Assembly: GCA_964017195.1 (NCBI GenBank)
Contig: OZ024889.1
Coordinates: 60,225,858-60,289,857, forward strand
Direction: 5' to 3'
Length of the DNA stretch: 64,000 nt
Source of the DNA: Siderastrea radians
Lineage: Eukaryota; Cnidaria; Anthozoa; Scleractinia; Rhizangiidae
Each line of letters opens with the position of its first letter. The first letter of the stretch is position 1. The position numbers and the translations under genes are program-made. The notes beneath the pieces were generated by a model. That model did no database searches, had not been told where the DNA came from, and worked only from the letters and a program-made list of their open reading frames with translations. Below are positions 35,821 to 47,455 of the stretch, piece after piece.

Positions 35821-35959
35821 AGATTGAGACTAGTTCAACCACAAAAGAATTCCAAAATTCAAATTGCTACTATGCTGTTGTCTATGTACTTACTGCATAA
35901 TTTACAACCAGATCAATTTAAGTCCTTTTATCTGGTGGTCGAGCACAGTTTTCAAGTTT
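35821..35959. repeat. Right copy of about 140-bp direct repeat
   Basis: Partner of 21021-21159. It keeps the sequence AGATTGAGACTAGTTC uninterrupted and so shows the empty target site of element E1. Confidence 0.75.
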
Positions 35960-36220
35960 AATTTTCAACCTCTGGCAAGTCTGGGCTCACAGAATTGGCA
36001 GGTTTATTTAAACCTATTAAGCTCTGAGAGTAACCAGCATCAAAGTTCTCCTTCTAATATCAATGCTCAATCAATCAGAGTCTGAAGTTATGAGCAAAAA
36101 AGGACATGATCACCCAAGATGAATTCTCTTGATATTCCCACTACTTCTATAGGAAATGTATGGAGGCAGGAATGGAGAATTTGAATTTTGATACATCCTG
36201 GGTTAGAGGGTTAAGAGATC

Positions 36221-36290
36221 TATATTTATTTATTTATTTATTGGGCGCCTTTGCCATGCGAGAAGGGCTGCTTTACAAAATAATGGGTTT
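36221..36290 (-). mobile_element. LINE/SINE 3' tail with (AAAT)n
   Basis: On the minus strand the sequence TTTTGTAAAGCAGCCC continues to GGCGCCCAATAAATAAATAA, a 3'-end arrangement like that at 11075-11215. Only the tail is present. Confidence 0.45.
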
Positions 36291-36857
36291 GATTCATTTC
36301 AGAAACTCCAGCCGTTGGATTTTTTTCCGATATAACTTGTCTACGAAGCAACCAGAGAAATGTTGACATATTAACGCTGTTGTCATGTTATTTTGAGATA
36401 GAGATCCACTTTGATTTGGTGTCTCACATTTCAACGCTGTTAACATGTTCCAGGTCAGATTCCTATTCAGTTTTGTAATGGACGATGTTTTGTAACTATT
36501 ATTTTCACAAAATTCTAATGAGCAGTTCTTCAAAACTCAGCTAGAAATTGTGGTATTGTTTTCAGTTAAAATAAAGACTGAGATTTTTGCCAATATTTCG
36601 GCCGTTATAGAAAAGGCTCCCTCAAAGCATCTGAGAAAAAAAGAAACAAACAAAATAAACGTGTATACATCTACGCTCGGGAAAGATGCTCATTTTTAAG
36701 GGAAATTACGAGAGGTTTGTGTGAGTGTTAAAAGAGCGTGAGATACACAATTTACCGTTATACGCAACCACGCGCTGTATACGTGAAAACAGAGCTCACG
36801 CAAATCTTACACAACAAAAAGGAGTACCTTTATGTGTACGAGAAAAATAGGTACCAC

Positions 36858-36896
36858 AAAGGTACCATATAACAGGGCATGTTATATGGTACCTTT
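36858..36896. repeat. Perfect 16-bp-arm hairpin
   Basis: AAAGGTACCATATAAC, a 7-base loop, then GTTATATGGTACCTTT. Partial echoes (ACTATATAACATGCCC) lie just downstream. It is probably a MITE fragment. Confidence 0.6.
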
Positions 36897-37038
36897 ATGC
36901 GTACTATATAACATGCCCTTAATTAAATCTTTACATTGGGTCAATTTTTAAAATGGAATCTAACTCAAATCGTGGTTCAGCGAATGAACCTATACATCTG
37001 CAAAGAAGAGGATCATTCTGTCTGTTTGATATGCCTTA

Positions 37039-37144
37039 GGCCTAGTTCAAACGTCGAACTTTACTTGTGCCGAACGTAATGCAAATTAGCAAAAACAATA
37101 GCTTTTGCTCATTTGCATTAGGTTCGGCACATGTAAACTAGGCC
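37039..37144. mobile_element. PIF/Harbinger-type MITE (106 bp)
   Basis: The ends GGCCTAGTT and AACTAGGCC are inverted and flanked by TTA (37036-37038, 37145-37147). Inner arms GTGCCGAAC and GTTCGGCAC continue the stem. TTA duplication and GGCC-type termini fit PIF/Harbinger, as for 13583-13967. Confidence 0.7.
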
Positions 37145-37388
37145 TTAGTGATACTTATTATTACAGTAAACTACACTTGGTTATTTGGATTGGCCTTATT
37201 GAAAATGACAGCGATTTAGACTGCGGTTTTGTTAGACCACGTCCCGAAACTTTGTTTAAATAACCGGCACTTTTTTATTGGGTGAGTCTAAATATAACTT
37301 GAAAAGACTGCCCTTATGAATCGTAACTTCGCACCCGCCATTGTAGCTGGTGTGTGGTTGTTAGACATTGAGTCGACTATCTCTTTCT

Positions 37389-37530
<142 letters not shown>

Positions 37531-38160
37531 TATTACTTAATTATTGCGCAAATTAACATAAATACATGATCAAATGCGAATTACAAATATAACGAAAACG
37601 AAATGTATATGTTTCTGCCATTAAAATTAATTAAAAAGAGAGTAAAATTTACGTACACCTATATCGAGTTAAAAATTATTTGCAAGTCTAAAATAGTGAG
37701 TCTTCAACTGTCCCTTAAAAATATTGTAATTGTCCTGCATTCTAATGTCCTCCGGTAAAATGTTCTTCTTTGATCGTGCACTGTAGTCCTCTAGTAACAT
37801 ACCCCCGTCCGAACTAAGATTATATCTGGATGTCCTCTTAACTTTGACTAGTCCCTTAAGGTACTCAGGCGCATTGCCATAGATACACTTATGAGCAGGC
37901 ATTGCTATCTTGAAAATGACCCTAAACCGAACTGGGAGCCAATGTAACTTAACAAGTGTAGGAGTAATGTGATCATACTTTGCAACATTGCTAACAAGGC
38001 GAGCTGCTGCATTTTGTAAACGTTGTAGCTTACTTAGCTGGACGGCTGAAACACCAACCAAGAGGCTATTGCAGTAATCTATCCGTGACATTATAACTGC
38101 TTGAACTATGGATTTCCTGTCATCGTAACTCAAATACTTTCTAATACGTCCAATTCTCAC
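37531..38160 (-). mobile_element. 5'-truncated L2/CR1-like LINE, 3' end
   Basis: The minus-strand frame 38160-37669 encodes 163 aa of the C-terminal part of a non-LTR retrotransposon ORF2. The motifs SRIDYCNSLLVGV, LQRLQNAAARLV and LHWLPVRFRVIFKI follow in order, as in the region after the reverse transcriptase of jockey/CR1/L2-type elements. The catalytic palm motifs are missing because the copy is 5'-truncated. The remaining frame is open to its stop, so the insertion is fairly young. A short 3' UTR leads into the trinucleotide tail. At the 5' junction the LINE shares a short block (GTGAGAATT) with the target as seen in the paralogous unit near 39345, consistent with microhomology-assisted truncation. 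Confidence 0.8.
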
Positions 38161-40554
38161 TGATCAAGCAATACCCACTTACTGTGCATTTTCATTAAAG
38201 ATGATAGTTCACACTTGAATTTTTATTTACATTTCTGGCACGACACATCTGGGATGTTCAACTTACAAATGTCCGGCCGTGGTTGGTCCTTTTAAAATAT
38301 TAAAATACTGAAACATCACTTGCGACCCGTTAGGAATAGAGATTTTTTTCGTCATGTCTCAAACGCCCTGACTTTGCTCATAACTGTGGTTGGTGGAATA
38401 GCATGTTTGATTTACCGCCCTCGCGAACTCTCTATGGATTCGACAATAGATATTTCATTAATCTAAAAATGGTTGATATCGAAAAAATGTATCAAACATT
38501 GTATTATCGGTCGGAGTAAGGTTGGGAAAACACTTTTGGATTACGGTCGAGGTTCTGATTTGCAGAGAGCAAAAAAAAAAAACAAACACTTTACATGGGT
38601 CAATTTACGTCACACGGCAATAAGAAATTCCGTCAGACAGAAACTGAGAGGATAATACTTATTGCCGTCATTTAATTTTAATAAATTCATAAGTAATTCC
38701 CAAGCTCGAGGCTTCCAAAGTGTCCTTTTTTGCATAGGTAGCAATCGTGTGTCGCTCTGTTGGTTTTTTGTTGTTCTTTTTGACGGCAGCTGATTTCAAT
38801 GAAACAGGGAAAGAAGATTAGCCATGAGTCAAGTGGGGGTGAGTGACAAACAGTGTTCACTTGATTACAACCAGTGTTTGCTTTGCCTTATCAAGGTGAT
38901 GTAACAGTTGAATCGCGCATTTGAAAAATTAAATTACATTTCAATGCCGAGGTTGAGATTGGACATCAGCACAAGAGTAATTTGAAAATTCCAAAATAAA
39001 TTGATAATCATTACGTAATAAAAATGCTCTTTCTCAGAGCTTCTAAGAAAAAAAAATGCTCAGGTAAGATGCTCATTTTTAAAGGAAAATTACAAGAGGT
39101 ATGTGTGAGTGTTAAAAGAGCGTGAGATACACAATTTACCGTTATACACAAACACGCCTTGCATACATGAAAACAGAGCTCACGCAAATATTAGACATCT
39201 AAAAGGAGTACCTTTGTGGTTATTAAATCTCGCCCTGGACGCAGTAAAAAGGTACACCCCACCGTTCATGGGATATGAGATATAAAACATGCTCTGAATT
39301 ACGCGTCGAAGACTCTACTTGAACTCTTTCTTGTTTCTCCAACAATTCTCACTGATAAAACAATGCCCACTGAACTGCATCCTGCATATTGATAGTGCTT
39401 TTAAAATTGGAGTATTCGTTCTCCAAGAGCAAGAATACATCCATTTTCACGTCAATCAAAATAACAGAAAGTTACTCTGTATTTTTATTGGAAAAGATAA
39501 TTCACACTTGAAATGTTATTTACATTACTGGAACATCTCTGGAACCATTCTAGTCAGGTTCTCTTTTTCAGTAAAAACGACAGAAACGCTAAACCAATAG
39601 GAATGGAGATTTTTTTCTTCATGTCTTAAAAAAAAATGCAAATTTAATTAAAAACGCCCAGACGTTACTCACAACTGTAGTTGGTGGAATAACATGTTCT
39701 ATTTGACGCACTCGGGACCTTTCAAATGCTCTTCTCTTTGGATTCGGAAATAGACTTTTCATTTCTCTAAAAATGGCTGATATCGAAAAATATGTATCAA
39801 ATACTGTATCATCGGTCGAAGAAATGTTGGGAAAACACTTTTGGATTACGGTCGAGGTTTTGATTTGCAAAGAGCAAAGAAAAACTTAAAATGATTAAAA
39901 AAATTGCAGAATCGATTTACGTCACACAATGAGAAATTCCATCGGACAGAAATTGAGAGGATAATACTTACTGCCTTCATTTAAAGCTAATAAATTCATA
40001 AGTAATTCCTAAATTCGAGATTTCCTTAGTGGCCTTTGTTGCCTGGGTAGCAATCGTGTGCACGCTCAGTTGGTTTTTTTATTACTCTTTTTCGATGGCA
40101 ATTTCAATGAAACAGGGAAAGAAGATTAGCCATGGGTCAAGTGGGGGTGAGTGATAAACAGTTTACAAGCGATCACAATTAGCTTATGCTTTGCCTTGTA
40201 TCAACGTGATGTGACAGTTTAATTGTGTTATTGAAAAATGAAGTTACATTTCAATGCCGAGTTTGAGATTGGACATCAGCACAAGAGTAATTTGAAAGTT
40301 CCAAAATGAACTGAGAATAATTACATTATAAATATAACAAAAAAATTCACATTTCTCGCTAACATAGCTGCACTGAGTTTTTTGAGAACATTTAAATGGC
40401 CTGAGAACATTTAAGTCGCCTTGCTCGATCAAAAGAACATTATGTCTAATAGATAAAAAATAAATTTATGTACTTTTCTAACACAAACACTAATTCCGCA
40501 GTTAAGGCTTAAAACCGCCCATTTTGAGCAAGGGCTAATTGATATGCTTTTCAT

Positions 40555-40570
40555 ATATATATATATATTT
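40555..40570. repeat. Short (AT)n and T run
   Basis: A short dinucleotide repeat followed by T residues in otherwise non-coding sequence. Confidence 0.6.
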
Positions 40571-41141
40571 TTTTGCTAGAATGTTCTTAGGTTATTGTCT
40601 TCGATTCATTTCGAGGTTCTACTCAATTAACAATTGTTCCACGAACACGCGTAAGTCAGTGATAAACAACCAACAGGCGGGTACTAAAGCCTACTGTCCA
40701 TTTTGAGAGCCCATTTTACAAGCAATGAAAATTTTTATTGCTAGAATATTTCATTTGCCTGTCAGAAGAATATTACGTAACTGCCTTAGATCTATTTCAA
40801 CTTAATAATTAACAATTATATCACGAGGCTAGCGCGCGTGCAATGTGACGTAATAGATAACCAATAAAGTTGGCTAAATCATGTCATATCGATCAAGCGC
40901 GAGTGGAATAATTGTTTTGTTAAATCCTTGACCTGAGTAATCGCTGCTGAATGATTTGTTGGCATAATTTTGGCCACAGACTTTGTTCCCGAATAAATCT
41001 AACCTACTGGCACTCTTCATGACATCCAACTTCTTTATAAGGTAAAAAGCAGGATTATTCGCAAGCTATTGTTTTGACGCGAGGTTATGCTTCGTTTCAT
41101 GAATTAATTTAGGTTGAGAAATTGTAATTTGAGTCATGTAG

Positions 41142-41395
41142 GAACTAACAATTTTACCGCTCGATCAATCAGGAGCTAGCAACTTTGCCACTTGACTAAT
41201 CAGAAGCAAGTATTATTTCTGCTGGACCAATCAGGAGCCAGTAATTTCACCACTTGGCCAATGAGGAGAGAGAAACTTTTTCGCTGGACCAATTATGAGC
41301 AAGTAATTTTGCCGCTAGATCCAGGAGCTGTTAATTTTGCCGCTCGATCAGTTAGGAGTTAAAACTGCTTTCTGTCTCAACCAATTAGCACTTTA
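41142..41395. repeat. CCAAT-bearing minisatellite, array 1
   Basis: About seven degenerate repeats of 31-34 bp, each with a form of GACCAATCAGGAGC followed by AAGTAATTTTGCC. Several copies keep an exact CCAAT pentamer, the NF-Y/CBF core. A related array occurs at 46966-47175. Whether this is regulatory or merely repetitive cannot be told from sequence. Confidence 0.7.
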
Positions 41396-43093
41396 CTAAT
41401 CTTGCTCTTTATGTTATAAACAGCAAAACAAGCATCTCAATTTCTCGATTTCCATGCATCCTATCATTTAAGTTATTTTGACCGATCTATTGTTTTTATC
41501 TCGTGGTTGTGATAGCAACCAAGAGATAATGTGATCGGGATGGTGCATTCCTGTGAGCTCTCGTGTAGATTAGGTGTTGTTGGTGTATCTTCAGTGCTTG
41601 ACGGAGATATTTTCGTAATTGAGCTCCTGCTCACTTGTGTTGTTTATCAATGATTTCACGCTCAGTAGTATTCAATACGTTGGGGTAAAATTTAAGAGAA
41701 ATAGCTTTCGATTACAGCGAACAACGATGTGTTCTTAGGATATTTTTGTCAGGAGCATATCGCGATTATACTTGTGTTGATTGCATTGTGAAGCTATATA
41801 TATCGGCGCAGTCGATGAGAACAGTTCATTTCCGCTTTTGATTACTATATAATAATAATCTTGTAGGGTGCAACGATTGACTTTGTTGAGGTGTCTGAAA
41901 ATGAATTCTGTCACGGTGATGGAACATTCAATTAACCTTCTGCGCCTTCTGTCCATTGTCGATTACTATTCAAGAGGTATATAGAGGAAGAGAAAACAGG
42001 AAACACGATTGGGATAATTTGTCCGAGAAAGCATTTTAATATTCTACATTGATGTAAATAAATACGAAAAGGTTTATTAAGACGGGTAATTTGACAATGT
42101 CTAATAACTTAAACAATGTGGTTTTTCCGAGCAGTTCCAGTTTCCTTAATTTTATATCTTCGCCAGTATACCCTATAATCCAGGGGACGTTTATTGACTT
42201 GAAGTTACGTGTGTTTTAACCATATGGGTAATTAATTTACCTAACGACAAAACAGAATTACAGAATTCGTGTGGCACTTCCATTTGCAGCTTTTCTATTG
42301 AGGCTGCCAGAATTACACGTCATAAGCACACTGCCAGTGAAGTAAATTTATACATAAAATTAAAACCTCAGTTTAAAACCGCACACGGGTGTTTTGATGC
42401 ATTTATTAACAATTGAGAGTCTTTTCAAAAGTAAATACGTTTGGAAACTTTTTGCTTTGAAAACGTGGACGTGTAAAAAAAAAGAGATTTGGAGATGTTG
42501 GCGTCCTTTTCGAATATTTAAATCTGAGATTTAGGCGGAACGGCCTTGGGAAACAATTTTTTGACAACTTCCTAAAATTTTGTTTAGAATTGGCTAATGA
42601 ATACTCAAAATATTAAATGATGCAATTAACAAGTTGCTGTCAAGAGAAGTAATACTTTGAAAACAAACAACAACAAAGCAAGACAAAATAAGACAATTCA
42701 AGACAAGAACAAAGACGATTTTTGGAGCCCACATTGATTAAAGAAAGCGATCTTTTAACCGCGATCATATTGTGGGTCTTCTGCATTTAGAAAGTGAAAT
42801 TACTGCAAATTCTAGAAAAAAAAAGGTTATTGGGAATTATAATAAGAGGGCCGTCTTGTAAAAACGTCACACATCATAAACATGTTAAATTCATGACCAG
42901 TTATCTAAAAGAGGAAATGAAAAGTTATCCGTTAGAGGGCCACCTTTTTTTAAATACATAACTTACACAGAAAAACAAACGCTAAATATAAAGATAGGCG
43001 GGTGGATATTCACCACTTCTTGTAACATGGTAGAATGCAAGTTGCTTGTATGTCCAAGGGCTGATATGTGTATTCCAATGATTTTGATTGCAG
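41396..43093. other. Non-coding stretch upstream of a probable exon
   Basis: No exon is recognised in this 1.7 kb. Its last bases form the acceptor of the exon at 43094. It may be an intron of that gene. Confidence 0.35.
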
Positions 43094-43587
43094 TATACTG
43101 CCACCAGATTCCAAACGGAAAATTGCCGTCCTCTTTATCTTCAATCGCCAACGGATCATTTGCACGACCTTCGTCGGAACAGATCTGGAGCCGAATCTAC
43201 GGGCGGATGGTGGCACTGCATCCTGAACTGGCAGCCATACCGCCATTAACATATCCCCAAAAAGGCCAACTTGCAGACCAAATCCAAGCACTGAATAAAG
43301 GTCCATCTTTTAACGTTGCTGACGGGGATGACCAAGAGCCACTAACCTATCTCCACGATAGCCACGAAGGAGAAGAGCTTTCGGTTGTTGTTGTTGCGGA
43401 GGAACACAGTCGAAGAGAGAAACTTCGTCGCGCTTCTGCAAAGAGCCAAGAGGGTTCTGTCATATTGCACGATCCTTCATGCTCACTGTTGTCAGTAAGG
43501 TTGCCTCCCATTGACGAAGGCAGAATCTCTCCTTCCGGGAGAAAGGCACTGCAGAAGCTTCGTCAGGAAATTAACTTTTGTAACTAG
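43094..43587 (+). CDS. Probable terminal exon of an unidentified protein
   Basis: A pyrimidine-rich run ending TTTTGATTGCAG (43082-43093) makes a good splice acceptor. From there one frame stays open for about 164 codons to a TAG at 43585-43587, with coding-like composition: few low-complexity runs and balanced charged residues. Landmarks are EQIWSRIYGRMVALHPELA, a central acidic stretch (VADGDDQEP), a charged helix-like segment (AEEHSRREKLRRASAK) and a basic C-terminus (GRKALQKLRQEI). The frame could begin at an in-frame ATG (43027), but the acceptor is a better explanation. I do not recognise the family. Upstream exons are not identified, and an AATAAA at about 44455 could serve as polyadenylation signal. 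Confidence 0.45.
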
Positions 43588-44363
43588 AATTCGGAGTCAG
43601 CTTGTTATCTCCCTTTAAAAATCAGTTTGTTTTTTTTTAATTCTAATAGCCTGAAACAGTTTTAACATTTGGTGTAATATTCGCTGAACATTTATTTCTT
43701 AAGATATAAACCTCAAGATTGCCTCAAGTTATACGTCTTCACCTGTTCAAACGGACAGTTTTTAACGTTGATCATCAGAAACTGTTGAAATAATTGATGA
43801 AACCGTTTATTCGAGCCCTTAGTTAAAGAACTTCAAGTTATTTCTCTGAAGCCAAAGATGAGTTTCTAACCTTTCAATTTTATTTCCATGCGTGGTTAAA
43901 CGTATAGCTATCTTGTGTGACGCCCCTATGTCATTCGTGCTGTATTTACTTTGAACTTATGATAAATGTTTCTTAGAGATAGCCGTAATAGGGATGTGGC
44001 TTTGGCGATTGATGGCACAAAAAAAGGAAAATGTGTCATGGAAATTAGGCACAGTCCTTTTAGATCCAGGTTGGTAGTAGAAAAAAATATTCATTTGTTT
44101 GAAATTGACGGCTGAGTAAAATTGCGTCCATTTGACGCTTGACAATTGCGCGTGACTCGTAACAATGACAAGCTAGATATTCCCTAAAGCTAAGGCTTTC
44201 ATGGGAAGACCGTGTGAACTAACTGAAAATATAATTTTAAGAAGCAACAAAATTGTTCACCGTTTAATTCTCTCGAACATCGTTGCAAGGCTATGTAAAT
44301 AGCAGTTCAATGTACTGTATATAATATATGATTTTATTTTTATTTTTATTGTTAATATTAGTT

Positions 44364-44395
<32 letters not shown>

Positions 44396-45055
44396 CTTCG
44401 TCTTTTCTTTCTCGGAGAAATTAGCTATACAGCTACCTTTGTAAATCCGAGGTGAAATAAAGGTGATGTAATAAAAAAATCCTGCTAGATAGCTGGCTTG
44501 AATAATAACTAAGTATTTTCTCCCTCAAACAGCAGTAGATTCTTAAGGATAATTTTTTTCTGTAAATTAGTCCCGAAAACGCTCTCAGGGAGTAACTAAT
44601 AAATGCATTATGTTGATGCGACCTGCACTTTGTTAACGCGGGCTCATTATTTTGAGATGTTTGCCGCCTATTCCTTGTGAGACCTCTTCCTAGGCTCTCT
44701 AGCTAGTTACCGTGGAACCCTTCTTACGGCCACTTCGCTATAACAGTCAATTTATTTGTTTTGAAAACGTTGTTGAAGTCATTTTTATATGGAGAATTCG
44801 TCAGATTATGAACAATCAGTAAATGCTACACGTTTTTATATCCCCCAACGGCGGTCGTATTAACAGGATGATTTTATGTCTATCTAAACAATACGGGCAG
44901 CTGCTGTGAGTGGATAGTGTTTTCTTGGTGTCAGAGTAAATGTACCTTTTTATGCATCTTTAAGCTTTGCTAGTTATAGGGGCCAGGTAATTGACTGAGT
45001 GACCCTCTTTTTGTGAAAACTTGGCTAAAATTGTAAAATTATAATAAGTTTGCGG
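43588..45055. other. Possible 3' UTR and intergenic sequence
   Basis: Follows the stop of the exon at 43094-43587. A (TTTA)n stretch lies at 44365-44395 and AATAAA motifs near 44455 and 44470. No gene is recognised beyond it. Confidence 0.35.
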
Positions 45056-45090
45056 CTTGCAAATTAGCCTGTTCCAGGCGTTCAGATAGT

Positions 45091-45829
45091 CCCAGGGGGG
45101 GTACTCCGGCTTGGAAATGACGGGGATGATCGAAGGATTTTTTTGGGTTTGAAATTTTCGATTCTGGGATTTTTTTGGGTTGCAAAATTTGGCAAGTATT
45201 TTTTTGGGTGACTTGATTTAAATAGGGGATTTTTTTGGGTATTAAAAAAGAGCTAAAGTGCCTTGGCGCGGCCTTGGCGTATTTATGCGAATAAAGTACA
45301 AACAAACGTGTTTCAGTGCTGTTGTTTAATAGTTAACCGATGGTGTCGCTTTACAATGCATGTGTCGTACCCGGGGTGTCAGACATGTATGTGGTATTTT
45401 AAAAACTGGTTACACAATAATCTGCAAAGTGTCCCGTGGCGTATCCAACAAGCGCGGCTAACAAGATTTCACTCTGGCTTTATCGTCACTGGAATTCCCT
45501 TTTGCTGAAGTGAATGTTTGATCTGTTTCGCTTGTGACTTGTGTTATGTCTCTAGCATTGTTAAAATGACTACCAGATGAAAAAAAGATAGATTCATATG
45601 GTATGATGAATAAACAAAGACGAGCGTTCTATTTTTTGTTTTCTTTGTGTTATATTATTGCCCCTCCTGACAATTTAGGGGTAATTTGACAAGGGATTTT
45701 TTTGGGGATTATTTTTGGTCCAGGGATTTTTTTGGGTAATGTCGGGAGACTTAGGGATTTTTTTGGGTCCTGAGTTTTGCCTCCATTCGATCATCCCCGT
45801 CATTTACAAGCCGGAGTACCCCCCCTGGG
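45091..45829. mobile_element. hAT-like MITE inside the left TIR of E2
   Basis: The ends CCCAGGGGGGGTACTCCGGC and the matching inverse are flanked by CAGATAGT on both sides (45083-45090, 45830-45837), an exact 8-bp duplication. E2's right TIR (around 46929-46940, read inverted) shows the uninterrupted site with a single CAGATAGT. Just inside each end the block GGGATTTTTTTGGGT is repeated directly, seven or more copies overall. There is no coding capacity. The tip resembles that of the element at 15186-15622. Confidence 0.75.
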
Positions 45830-45992
45830 CAGATAGTGCAGCGCGAGCGAAAAAGAAAGCGAGCGAAAGAGCGAGAAAAAAACTAGGGGAGACTAGGGAA
45901 GAGGACGAGGGAACGCCTGTGAAATTAATTTTAAAAAGCCCATGCCGCCCACTTTAGACCGCCGACAGCGGCAGAGAAACATAAACCCAGGG

Positions 45993-46690
45993 TCAGGTCA
46001 AAGTAAACAAGAAAGTTATGTAATTATGCTCACCGAAATAGGTTTCATCCGAGTTCGAAGCGTTGGGAAACGTAGATGATGCTTTAAGAAAACTGACATG
46101 CCGAATAACATTGCAAAATTTTCTGAGATACGGAAACGCAAATGTCATCTCCACTACTGGACCAATAAAGGTAACGAGAATCACAGACGACTTTATATAC
46201 ACATCGGTTTAACAAATTGATGAATAGAAAGCTTTTCACTCTGTGACGGAATGAACTTCGTCGTCTTCATCGATTGCGATGGCTACGATATGTTTGTTGT
46301 TGTTCTTTTCTCCATTCCTCAGACAGCAGGCTTTCAGGACTTTCATAAACAATCTAGCCGATCCATTTTCCTGCTCATTCTTCGTCTTCTTCTTTGTCTA
46401 CTCCGATAGCCAGCGCTCTAATTCCGATGCTTTGAAGCTGTTCCACTTGGTCTTTCGTGATTGCGACAAGTGGAGTGACCACAATTATCTTAGAAACAGC
46501 GTTTCTTTGCAATGCATTGATTAACCTTGGAAAAAGTTGAAAGATCAAGCTATTTCCAAATCCTGTTGGAAGAATGGCGATGAGACGTCTTCCCAGAAAC
46601 ACGTTTTGAAGACAATCTTTTTATTCCATTTGTAAAGTATCCACATTTGGGAAATCGTCAAGCGCTTGCCGTGAAGTTAGTCAACCGTGC
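45993..46690 (-). pseudogene. Decayed RecQ-like helicase domain
   Basis: Reading down the minus strand from about 46690, helicase motifs appear in order. First comes a Q-motif region with its glutamine codon changed to TAA (46621-46623). Walker A follows as LPTGFGNS, with the catalytic lysine replaced by asparagine, then motif Ia (IIVVTPLVAITKDQVEQL). Motif Ib (VYESPESLLSEEWRK) comes after two in-frame stops. After a frameshift, motif II reads AIDEDDEVHSVTEW, a DExH box split by extra residues. Weak similarity continues to about 45993. RecQ enzymes are ATP-dependent 3'-5' DNA helicases; this copy is dead. It lies entirely between the TIRs of E2. Confidence 0.7.
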
Positions 46691-46965
46691 ATGACTCGAT
46701 GGAGGATGACCTTCGCACGGGCACGCCATATCGCATTTCTTGTCTGCGTAAACAACCCTCTGGTGTTGACAGGAGGTGTCAAATTTGGCCAATCAGAGGG
46801 TACACCAGATTCTGGTATACCGTCATGAGCTTTTTAAAATTAATTTCACAGGCGTTCCCTCGTCCTCTTCCCTAGTCTCCCCTCGCTTTTTTCCCGCTCT
46901 TTCGCTCGCTTTATTTTTCGCTCGCGCTCCACTATCTGAACGCCTGGAACAGGCTACTTGCAAAT

Positions 46966-47175
46966 AAATCATGAGCAAGTAATGTTGCCACATGTACTTG
47001 GCCAATTATAAGCAACTAATTTTTGCCACTTAGTTAATCAAAAGCAAGCAATTTTGCCACTTGAACAACCAGGAGCGAGTTATGCTACCACTTGGCCAAT
47101 CAGGAGCGAATAACTTTCCCACTTGACAAATCATGGGAGAGTGATTTTGCCGTACAACATTCAAGAGCGAGTGAC
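46966..47175. repeat. CCAAT-bearing minisatellite, array 2
   Basis: About six degenerate repeats of about 31 bp related to the array at 41142-41395, with units such as TTGGCCAATCAGGAGCGA followed by TTTTGCCACTTG. It begins at the right edge of element E2. Confidence 0.7.
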
Positions 47176-47404
47176 CTACCCTCCGTCAGAAGAAAAGACA
47201 GGAAACTGTCCCTTAAAAGATCAGCATGTACTAGGTGATATACTCCCTGAGGACCCCTTCCACTTCCTTCCTTTTTTATGTTTTTTGCCTAAGCCTAACT
47301 TTCGCACGGCAAAAAGAGTAAGACCTCTTCCTTTACACCATGAAACGCTAGTTAGGTTGGCTAAGAAAAGAGCAATCTTGCAAATATCACGCATGAGTAT
47401 GAGT

Positions 47405-47455
47405 ACTCGAAAACAACAACAACAACAACAACAAAAACAATAACAAAACCAAACA
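47405..47455. repeat. (CAA)n microsatellite
   Basis: About eight CAA units followed by A-rich sequence. Confidence 0.8.

Larger units (their letters stand above)
45065..46956. mobile_element. 9-bp-TSD TIR element carrying RecQ-like sequence (E2)
   Basis: The termini TAGCCTGTTCCAGGCGTTC and its inverse at 46938-46956 are flanked by CTTGCAAAT on both sides (45056-45064, 46957-46965), an exact 9-bp duplication. The TIRs extend about 130 bp, from the tip to GAGGGAACGCCTGTGAAA. The left one is interrupted by a 739-bp MITE (45091-45829). The interior is occupied by a decayed RecQ-like helicase domain on the minus strand. With E1 this makes two elements in one window that share 9-bp duplications, TAnnCTG-type tips and RecQ-derived content. 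No transposase was recognised. Confidence 0.7.

Noticed and set aside
39619..39870. Minus-strand ORF of 83 aa in the tandem duplication
   Set aside because: The matching segment of the first unit (about 38340-38560) does not keep the frame, which argues against a conserved protein.
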